Assembly (NCBI GenBank): GCA_001632435.1
Contig: KV423949.1
Span: forward strand, 129,323-193,322
DNA: 64,000 nt
Source: Calocera cornea HHB12733
Lineage: Eukaryota > Basidiomycota > Dacrymycetes > Dacrymycetales > Dacrymycetaceae
Reading direction: 5' to 3'
A program made the position numbers and the translations under genes. Positions 57,601-64,000 of the stretch are shown here, one piece after another; position 1 is the first letter of the stretch; every line of letters starts with the position of its first letter. The notes below the pieces were generated by a model that was given only the letters and a program-made list of their open reading frames with translations, had not been told where the DNA came from and made no database searches.

Positions 57601-60587
57601 TGCAGAAGAATCAAGAGAAGTATGCGCAAAGTCTCGATGCGCCAATAGCTGTGTATAGCAAAAGCCTCGTCACGAAACTGTTGAACAGCATGATGGCACG
57701 GCAAGAAGTTTCCCACCAGCAAGTAATGAGCTACTATGTTGGTGGCGGTGACTGCTACAAGAATTTCAAATTTGCGAAACTACATTGGTCCACTTTTCTA
57801 TATCACGTTCAGCAATGGGAGAAGTCTTCTCATCCCGACAATGCGCATAGTGTCTCCAATGCCATTCCTGATCTTAATGTGGGCCCAATCCGGGACGGAG
57901 GTGATGACTGTACCGATGTTGATGATACGGAGTCTGCCTCGGTTCCGACTATGGCCCTAAATATCGACGGTGCTACTATATCAGCCGCAAGTCAGGTGCA
58001 AGACTACATGCTTCGTCCAAGCATTCCACCTTTCACAACCTATTGCTTGTACGACTTTGTGCGATTCACTGAAAAGGAGCTCATTCCGATGAAGGAACGT
58101 TGCGCAGAGTTGTCCTCTTCCTCACAGGGCAGCCAAGATTCCACCGCACTTGACGAAGACCTTGCCCGTCCCGGGAGGCCACGGCTGATGCGAGGCCGCT
58201 TCCTTCCTGACCACCCGCAATCGGCAACTCACCACATGAAGATGCGCATGGCCTGTGTGGTACCGGATATCTCAGGTACCTCGCTGCCGAGAAAAGATCT
58301 TGGGGGGGTACGTAATGAGGCATGGTGCCAGGCAATGCTTCTGTTCTTTCACCCATGGAGGACGTTCGAGGGGTTGAAAGACAATGCGCAGAGTTGGTCG
58401 CAGTCATTCGAGAACACAACATTCGATCCTTTCCACAAGAACATAATGGAGAACATGGAAGTGATGAATGACTCCAAAGAGGCCCGAGATTCGGACTTGC
58501 GAACAAAACATCGCCGATCACGACTGGCTCGACTGTCCGTGAACGCCGAAATGTTTGAATCGATCCAACAATTATTGGGTGATGACACATCTGTCGAGCA
58601 CGACATTCCATCCTTGGACACAATGGATGTCGATGATGATAACCCACCTTTTCTGTCGTCGCTTGACTCTGCGCAGAGTGTCCTTAATACTGGTCGAGCA
58701 CAAGCAGCAGTCTCATTTCTATCTAACATCGGTGGTGTCTTTCGCAGTGCGGAATGCAACACCATGTTTGAGGACCACCACTCTCCCATACGACAACACT
58801 GCGCAGACGACTCACCACAACTGGCGATGTTTGCATCTGAATTGCTTGCTTGGAGAAGAGACAAGCAACTAAACAAGGCCGTTGCATTCCACCCCTCCAA
58901 TGAAAGAGAGCGGCATGCAGACGTTACTATTGGCACATCAATGACAGATGCTACTCATGCTGAGCATACACACCACTGCGCAGAGTATCCTCTCCCATCC
59001 AATGATGTGAAATCAGCATTGGAGAATATTGCCACCGAGCAAAATCTGTTGTCAAATCCGGAGCAGCTGAGAACTCTGCGCATCGTTGCAAACCATTTAT
59101 CGGCCGCCCATCACAAACAATTACTACTCTACATTGGTGGAAGTGCTGGAACGGGCAAAAGCCATGTCATTCGATCCATTGAAGTACTTTTCTCCAAGTT
59201 GGGCATCCGATCAAGTCTCCTTCTCAGCGCACCTACTGGAGCGGCAGCGGTGGTCATTGGCGGTTACACAATCCATGCACTCACACTGTTACCAACAATG
59301 CGCGGTGTTCACGTCAATGACAAGGATTTGCAAGCAATCTGGACCGGAGTGAACTGGCTGGTAATCGACGAGATCTCCATGGTGTCTGCACAATTTCTTT
59401 ATGAGATCTCCCAGCGAATATGCCGTGGAAAACGGGCCGCAGACTCATTGCCGTTTGGGGGCATCAATGTCATATTCACTGGTGATTTTGCGCAATTGAA
59501 GCCTTTTAGTGCTGCACCACTATACAGTCATGCACTAGTGAAGCACATCGTAGGACGCACCGCCAACAGTGCGCATGGTCAGGAAGCATTGGGAGGTGCT
59601 CTGTATTGGCGCCAGCTCAACGAAGTGGTACTTCTCACTCGCAATGTGAGGCAAGCAAATGATACTCGATGGGCCAATCTCCTCAATAGAGTACGAGAAG
59701 GAGAAGGAGGCGAAGACTTTGCGCACCGTGTGGACGATTACCCCCAGTCTGACTTTGACACACTCAATCTCCGGTTGCTCTCCAATATCAATCACACCAG
59801 CTCGACAGAGGCTCAAGCTTTTCTCGATGCACCCTTCATTGTGTGTACAAAAGACATCCGTGATGCATTGAACTTGGCTCTGGCCCGCCGACATGCCGCC
59901 ATACTGCACACTGCCTGTGTCTTATACTTTGCGCAGGATAAGGTTCTACACACACCTGTGTCAGGCAGTTTTCAAGAACGACTTTGGTCCATTCCGATCA
60001 ATAAAACAGACGATGCGCCTAGTTTCATTCCAATGTTTGTCGGGATGAAGATCATGATAACTGAAAATTTGGCTCTATCTCGAGGATTGGTTAATGGAGC
60101 GACTGGCACAATATCTGGTGTACGCTACCGAACAGACTCTGATGGTCGACGCTATGCAACTGCAGTCTTTGTGCATATTCCTTCTACAAACTCTGCGCAT
60201 AGTGGGTTGTCACCACATACCATATGCATCCAGAAGACGACTAAGCGCTTTATCTTTGATACAACGGACACCAGTGGACAGCTGCAATCCTTCAAGATTA
60301 CAAGAGACTACTTTTCGCTATTGCCAGCATACTCATACACGGATTACAAGAGCCAAGGTCGATCACTCGATCGTGCTGTGGTCGATTTGGAAGGATGCCG
60401 AAATATCCAAAGTGCTTATGTAATGTTGTCGCGCGTTCGTCGGCTCGAAGGTCTCGCCATTTTACGTCCGTTTGGTGCCTCATTGTTGAAAATGGACCCT
60501 CCGTCCGATTTGACAACTGAAATCAAGCGTCTTAAAATGATGGACAACTGCACTGCTCTGCTTTATGACAAAGACACGGTCACATAA
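54615..60587 (+). CDS. Helitron 2 Rep/helicase (HUH nuclease + PIF1)
   Basis: One uninterrupted frame of 1990 residues, intronless, unlike Helitron 1. The N-terminal region has Cys pairs (CASC ... CAPC) typical of mushroom Helitron proteins. The Rep domain follows, with HUH motif GTLHCHMLVW near 790 and Tyr pair in YYITDYITK near 975. The PIF1-type helicase is near 1500-1960: Walker A GGSAGTGKS, DEISM, GDFAQLKPF, TDYKSQGRSL and VMLSRVRR. All core residues are intact, so it may be active. Thirty-one TGCGCA words fall inside: 6 read as Cys-Ala, 10 as [LMV]-Arg, and 15 as Ala-Gln/His. The perfect palindrome ACTTTGCGCAAAGT begins at the base after the stop codon. The true start could be the Met at 54681 rather than 54615. 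Confidence 0.93.
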   Translation: MGLFLKYGVGTVRIGRRIHLRRMQAHYDAVECAIRYQDGSSQAISILNDRYQFEVVGRTTLFVNREPGRMCLLAPALPILDGFDFFTVKALRNIAQCVGLSLPSRGRRSTLHPLICAHVRTADYLPHIFLWVFTLCAPRPYSGTIRRPPATIVPAKRPPEDDAQGLMDFPPPYSEDLVRSIIAEYTDAVSTKTLRTGVCASCAEAVKLSVMHTVPVEDLDFSLLVNPLLPVRFRPTTYNVDAYSNAILDVAGLSNPQELEGNATLCAPCYRALQSDRKPDLALANWFYYAHDHVPPDVQHAFVASTFVEKRLFSRCSATKICYRYFDNPESRLYRNAFDGMQRFSRGNVLILPQDTAKMHKVLPPPVDDIKDSFVAVFAGQDQPTPEMLRRVEPLKANARTVRTVIDFLLSQNKAYRSTTEDFPDGPTVFSPANFSALFPDNNPLCAESSIVLPCIEVGHVHMPDPQAAVESDVGNRNSFEDCDMSSPDFFVEASTYSATETSTGAYEAMKADALAHCLDNRGSFLLSTPGSRPVQDLRNEYLLTWLFPHLDPFGLGGFDDPRRTPSVSMVRQLAHMLRLADRRYQEEPAFAFIFHNILQKRQSLREVRFAIPEGRHQTIVEHLHSIDPEVLANLAQRLKKNPRAQPITGAEGLALRVLRRIQMLRKDVPGSDAYKRARRNEIRSLVYRLGSPAFFITLTPCDVDGFLCQLAINGYKDAEKIRLGTTRQTRFHRAMQVAHNPAIAASVFHDTMLRFRDIILRIGNGPGLFGQCAAWYGMVEAQGRGTLHCHMLVWIQGNLSPKTLRKMLSDDPGFKSRMIAWLESLIKTELPGDKEVVVEQDGPLPMPKLDKDSVDPRTQPSPDLRIHPEVWKAQFNAHVKSLVERNNWHEHRATCWIHLRRGEEPSDNNCRMRIDGSTRPYSDIDAETGSILLRRLHPRINEYNDVVMFLLRSNMDIQYLGSGEASRAALYYITDYITKSSLKVHAGMTALIYALQKNQEKYAQSLDAPIAVYSKSLVTKLLNSMMARQEVSHQQVMSYYVGGGDCYKNFKFAKLHWSTFLYHVQQWEKSSHPDNAHSVSNAIPDLNVGPIRDGGDDCTDVDDTESASVPTMALNIDGATISAASQVQDYMLRPSIPPFTTYCLYDFVRFTEKELIPMKERCAELSSSSQGSQDSTALDEDLARPGRPRLMRGRFLPDHPQSATHHMKMRMACVVPDISGTSLPRKDLGGVRNEAWCQAMLLFFHPWRTFEGLKDNAQSWSQSFENTTFDPFHKNIMENMEVMNDSKEARDSDLRTKHRRSRLARLSVNAEMFESIQQLLGDDTSVEHDIPSLDTMDVDDDNPPFLSSLDSAQSVLNTGRAQAAVSFLSNIGGVFRSAECNTMFEDHHSPIRQHCADDSPQLAMFASELLAWRRDKQLNKAVAFHPSNERERHADVTIGTSMTDATHAEHTHHCAEYPLPSNDVKSALENIATEQNLLSNPEQLRTLRIVANHLSAAHHKQLLLYIGGSAGTGKSHVIRSIEVLFSKLGIRSSLLLSAPTGAAAVVIGGYTIHALTLLPTMRGVHVNDKDLQAIWTGVNWLVIDEISMVSAQFLYEISQRICRGKRAADSLPFGGINVIFTGDFAQLKPFSAAPLYSHALVKHIVGRTANSAHGQEALGGALYWRQLNEVVLLTRNVRQANDTRWANLLNRVREGEGGEDFAHRVDDYPQSDFDTLNLRLLSNINHTSSTEAQAFLDAPFIVCTKDIRDALNLALARRHAAILHTACVLYFAQDKVLHTPVSGSFQERLWSIPINKTDDAPSFIPMFVGMKIMITENLALSRGLVNGATGTISGVRYRTDSDGRRYATAVFVHIPSTNSAHSGLSPHTICIQKTTKRFIFDTTDTSGQLQSFKITRDYFSLLPAYSYTDYKSQGRSLDRAVVDLEGCRNIQSAYVMLSRVRRLEGLAILRPFGASLLKMDPPSDLTTEIKRLKMMDNCTALLYDKDTVT

Positions 60588-61240
60588 ACTTTGCGCAAAG
60601 TGATACATCAAACTGGCACGAACTCCGGTTCACCCTTAATATACAAACTATTTGCCACCCAGTCCGCACGATGCAATATCATCAACCTAACCAATGTCAG
60701 TGAATGTGTCCCACTCAGATAACTCGTGCTGCGTCCCTGCACCTTCCTGCTGAATATCGCATCTCATGGCAATGTGATCCTCTGCGCAGTATGAAGTGGG
60801 CGTTCCAGATGCCTTGGACAACACCGATCTCCAGCCCCGCAAGCCTCCCTTCTTCTTCCCACGACATGCCTTTTGATTCTGCGCACTGTGTTCCAGCTCG
60901 AATGGCTTGTGTGTGGCTGGTCTCCAGCCCTGCTAGCCACTCTTGTCATTACAACCACAATGTGTTTGTCTCTGCGCACTGTGAAGGTGTCGGTTCAATG
61001 TTGTCCAGCCCTCCCAGCCACCGAACTCGCTGATGCTACGACTCATACACCTTTGCCCGCTGTGAAAGACCACGTTGGATCAGCCTCTGCTCTGTTCTTG
61101 TCTGTGTACATTGCGCACAGTGGCCAGCCATCATTACGTTCAAGCCTCCTGCATCCTCCAGCCCCCCGCTTGCCACATCTTTGCTATAAAGCTAGTCTTA
61201 TTCTTCGATCATCCGCAAACGCTACTCATTCCTCTCCTTC
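60588..61240. other. Intergenic with five motif copies
   Basis: 653 bp between the Helitron 2 stop and the next gene. It holds TGCGCA words at 60592, 60782, 60880, 60973 and 61113, several with the CTCTGCGCACTGTG form. A GCTATAAAG TATA-like box lies at about 61183. No ORF of coding character. Confidence 0.55.
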
Positions 61241-62171
61241 ATGGCCACCAAACGTAAGAATATAGCAAGCGACTCCAATGCCAAATCAAAGGTGTACGTC
61301 CTTATTACAGTAACTTTAACTTCCTCTGAACCTTGCGCAGAGTGAAACTGGATTCTGACCATGAACACTCCACTGCTCCAGAAGATACAGAGACCACAGC
61401 GGAAGAACTGTGCGCACTGGAAGGGTTCAGCGAGCCTCTCCTTACACGTCTGTTGAACATCCGAAAGTTTGCCGATCGCACTCGCGGCTTTTACTATGTC
61501 ACCATGTTTCCGGACAATCTCAAGTTCGGCTATGACCAAGCTTTCGATATGAGCAACTTTGTCGTCCGTCCGGATAACGTACCGGTTCAAGTGTGGCTCC
61601 TTGGCCGCATCATGGCCCACAAGTTTGTGGGCGATGAGGAGAATGTATGGCCCGACCAGGTATACATGAGCATTATGCCGCTCTCAAAGGTTGACTCCAG
61701 AGCGGCCACCCGCATCACCAATCTGTATTCTCGACCCCGCCAATGTAAGCTTTTAATATCCTTAACGACTTTCACTCAACCACTGCGCAGGGTCTGATCT
61801 GAATCCATTCGGTACTGTCATTGCCAATCATTTTCAGAAGACGTACAACACGGATAAACCTGTCAGCACTTTGCGCATCGTTCTAGCATATTTCTCACTT
61901 CTCCCAGGCAAAAGAATTTACTTCCGTGTATGATGCTACCGAAGAGATGAAGCCGAAGAAACTCATGAAGCATCTTCCTGCTTCCCGCTTGAAGAAAGGA
62001 GACGTCGTCATCACAGAAATGCGCGTAAAGAAGCGATTTGACAAACTCGACGCACACATTCCAAAGAAGGATCGCCCCCACACGATTAGCTTCCAGCTGC
62101 AGACTGTCTATCTTCTGCAAGAAGGCACCGAGCCAGTCGAGAATGATGACGGAGTATCGTATGACTTTTAA
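61241..62171 (+). CDS. Helitron 2 accessory protein, unknown fold
   Basis: Four exons: 61241-61293, 61341-61744, 61791-61861 and 61908-62171. They close to 263 residues. Introns are 47, 46 and 46 nt. The first two end inside a TGCGCA word (TTGCGCAG|A and CTGCGCAG|G); the third contains one at 61872. The protein starts MATKRKN, has an acidic stretch, then a compact region (FYYVTMFPDNLKFGYD ... VPVQVWLLGRIMAHKF). It ends in a basic, beta-rich part: LKKGDVVITEMRVKKRFDK ... TISFQLQTVYLL. That last part has the look of an OB-fold strand pattern, which would suit a single-strand DNA-binding partner of a Helitron. This is inference from pattern, not homology. It may resemble the C-terminus of the gene at 23255 beside Helitron 1. 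Confidence 0.72.
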
Positions 62172-62538
62172 CTATGCGCATCATGGAAGTACACCCCATG
62201 GCTCTTATGCCTGTCTTTACAACTAGTTCTCAATCACTCCATCCTACCAGTGCGCAAAGTCGTTCTCAGCGGATATATTTGTCCCCTTCATTACCATTTT
62301 TGGCACCATGGACGCGTTTAGCCCGGGTGGCTGGCGCAGAATTTGATTCCGTCAGACGATTCATACTTATATACCCTCCCGGGCCTTGGCCCACGGTAAT
62401 CAGCCCCTTCCGCTCTTGCCATAACCCGCCTCATGGTGGCTCCGCAACGCAACACTGCGCAGTATGTCAAGGTCATCCACTCTACCGTCCTCCCTAATGA
62501 CATAAAGACAATGCAGAGACACTGCGCATGGTGAATCG
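62172..62538. other. Intergenic with four motif copies
   Basis: 367 bp with TGCGCA words at 62175 (directly after the preceding stop), 62251, 62456 and 62523 (16 bp before the next ATG). No gene recognised. Confidence 0.5.
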
Positions 62539-62763
62539 ATGGCGTTCCACGACCCGTCTTCGAACTCGTTTCGCGCATCCGCCCTTTTTTACCGGGACTC
62601 GGACCACCTGGCGGACCTCGATAGTCTGTCCAGCGAAATCATTGATCTCAACGTCGAATTACACAATGCGAGAGATATCATATATCGTCAACACTCGGCT
62701 ATCGTGGCATTGCAAGCTCTTCTCCGAGAACGACAGATGGCAGACTCTGCGCATAGTGCTTGA
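62539..62763 (+). CDS. Small coiled-coil protein (74 aa)
   Basis: Short frame from ATG to TGA. Residues ~20-70 form a leucine-rich helix with heptad-like spacing (LADLDSLSSEIIDLNVELHN ... IVALQALLRERQ). The last codons, SAHSA, are written by a TGCGCA word at 62748, four codons before the stop. It could be a complete small protein or one exon of a larger gene. Similar coiled-coil content to the following gene supports a real product. No function assigned. Confidence 0.5.
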   Translation: MAFHDPSSNSFRASALFYRDSDHLADLDSLSSEIIDLNVELHNARDIIYRQHSAIVALQALLRERQMADSAHSA

Positions 62764-63146
62764 CGGACTCTGTATCCTGCCTGCAGGTTTTGCTCTGTAA
62801 TCTATTGCCTTTCTTCAAGCCTTTGCGCACGGTCATCCCTCCGGCACGCGGTCACGTGGATTTTCGTCCCGTGCGGTCTCAGATTGCTTCCGCTTCCATC
62901 GTCGGTCAAGCACAAGTCCACTGTACACTGCGCATCGTCGATCTGCCTCGGTTCCAATGTCTCAACCCCCTCTGACACCTGATCCACCGCGTTCTAACCA
63001 GCCTGCCCGTGGCTCGCCTCGCTGGACCCGCGCACACGTGAGAATGCCCACACGTGACGCCCCGGGAAACTGGCCTGAGTTCCCAGATGGCGGCCGCGCT
63101 CGCAGCTCCGTCGGCCTACCTTCCATAACTCTGCGCATCGTATCTC
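62764..63146. other. Intergenic with three motif copies
   Basis: 383 bp with TGCGCA words at 62824, 62929 and 63132. A Pro/Arg-rich open frame from 62957 overlaps the next gene's start but has no coding support beyond being open. Confidence 0.4.
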
Positions 63147-63824
63147 ATGCCTTCCCAGTCCTCCCTTCGCGCCCCTCTCCGTGGTAGCCCTGCGCATCGT
63201 TCGTCTCCTCGCCCTCTTACCATGAACCGAGGGCGTGGCGGAGGGCAAGCCACGTTTCAGCCGTAAGCCTGCCTCGCCATTACCCTTCTTCACTAAACTC
63301 TGCGCAGGGGTTGGGTTGATAACATGAGGGAAGATAATGACGACGAAAGCGACGACGACGCCGACGCCGACGCCGGTCCAGATGGTAACCCTGCGCAGCG
63401 TCATCCCCACCAGCCCGACGATACTATTGCTCTGAGCAACGCGTGGTTGGCCATTTACGGCGAACAGCACTCTGAAGACACCGCAGCAATGGCTGCTCTC
63501 CGAACGCAGATCCGCGAGCTTAACATCCAGATCAACACTCTCCAGCAAACCAATGCGCAGAGTCAAGCAGAATGCGACCGTCTGAATCTTCAAATCGTCC
63601 AACTTCAACAAGACAATGCGCAACGTCAAGCCGATTTCGACCGCCTTTCCGCGGAAATGATAGCCTTACGCGCACGCAACGCCGAACTACTGCGTGACCG
63701 AGAAGAGCTCCTCCAGCTGCGCGCTACAGTTGTACGCATGGGCACCTCGTCCCAGGCCTTGGGCTTTTCGCGTTCTCGTACGGACAATACAGGGGGGCCC
63801 CATCCTCGCAGTCGCAGATACTAG
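63147..63824 (+). CDS. Coiled-coil protein with acidic stretch (210 aa)
   Basis: Exons 63147-63262 and 63308-63824 close to 210 residues. The 45-nt intron ends in ACTCTGCGCAG, so its acceptor is part of the dispersed word. The N-terminus is Ser/Arg/Pro-rich (RGRGGGQ), followed by an acidic run of Asp-Ala repeats. A long coiled coil covers ~105-190 (IRELNIQINTLQQTNAQSQ, LNLQIVQLQQDNAQRQ). The two NAQxQ copies, 21 residues apart, are each encoded by the word in the same codon position (63554, 63617). An alternative start is the Met at 63223. Role unknown; it could be a dimerisation or scaffold factor. Confidence 0.65.
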
Positions 63825-64000
63825 AGACACTGCGCATTGTATTACATCTACTTCGTTACACGCGCTCAAACAGTGTAGCTATGTAATTGATCTTCTTTTC
63901 CCACTGTTCCAATCATTAGCACTCTTTTTCTCAATGCGCAAACTTTGCTTACGCGACGATTCGATTGCGGCGTTGCCTCCAAGATGATCCTCCAACGGTG
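63825..64000. other. 3' flank, window end
   Basis: Holds two more TGCGCA words (63831, 63935). The array has not ended at the window edge. Confidence 0.6.

Larger units (their letters stand above)
54447..63940. repeat. Dispersed palindromic word ACnnTGCGCAnnGT (57 cores)
   Basis: Fifty-seven copies of TGCGCA lie in 9.5 kb, spaced 35-412 bp (mean ~170). I counted 16 in the first 54.4 kb. Of the 57, 37 are followed by nnGT, 35 are preceded by ACnn and 25 have both, giving a symmetrical 14-bp consensus. Two are perfect palindromes throughout: ACTCTGCGCAGAGT (58666) and ACTTTGCGCAAAGT (60588). Starts include 54896, 55410, 55819, 56519, 56931, 57842, 58385, 58670, 59077, 59720, 60194, 60592, 61113, 61334, 61872, 62523, 62748, 62929, 63132, 63392, 63617 and 63831. 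Copies fall in coding, intronic and intergenic DNA alike. No known repeat class is recognised. The array reaches the right window edge. Confidence 0.93.

Noticed and set aside
61054..61064. Near-miss variants such as TGCCCGCTGTG and TGCGCG words in the last 10 kb
   Set aside because: They may be decayed copies of the palindrome but were left out of the count to keep the core definition strict.

Overview
The window looks like nuclear DNA of an Agaricomycete (Basidiomycota). Evidence: many very short introns (45-60 nt, GTRNGT...YAG), an areA-type GATA factor, a Cdc24 with C-terminal PB1 domain, an F-box/LRR gene, and two Helitron Rep-helicase genes of the type common in mushroom genomes. All exon models were built by hand from splice signals and reading-frame closure; none has been checked against transcripts.

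Layout. 0.3-17.6 kb is host DNA: a membrane protein, Cdc24 (7 exons), a 5.5-kb gene-poor stretch, a Mutator-like element (MULE) nested inside a degenerate relative, and a signal peptide peptidase. 18.1-37.9 kb is a lower-GC block of mobile or lineage-specific genes. An 1925-residue Helitron protein (24.9-30.8 kb) lies in the middle. Around it are an HNH nuclease gene, a protein of unknown fold, and five paralogues of an apparently undescribed family. Four of these share a short exon ending in Gly-Trp followed by a 157/163-nt six-cysteine exon. The block is bounded by inverted copies of an 11-bp word (18080 and 37869), with a third copy inside. 38.0-54.1 kb is host again: F-box/LRR, a second gene-poor stretch, areA-like GATA factor, two tandem short-chain dehydrogenases, a 479-bp TA-flanked MITE and a class 3 lipase.

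54.4-64.0 kb holds a second, intronless Helitron gene (1990 residues), three small downstream genes, and the strongest signal of the window. A palindromic DNA word, core TGCGCA with consensus ACnnTGCGCAnnGT, occurs 57 times (core) in 9.5 kb. I counted 16 cores in the preceding 54.4 kb. It lies in all three codon positions of the Helitron gene, in intergenic DNA, immediately after the Helitron stop codon, and in all four introns of the downstream genes, where it supplies the 3' splice site of three. The array runs off the right end of the window.

How genes may work together: each Helitron supplies an HUH nuclease and a PIF1-like helicase for rolling-circle transposition. The neighbouring small proteins (coiled coils, six-Cys proteins, HNH, basic beta-rich proteins) are candidate accessory factors. 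That link rests on position only.
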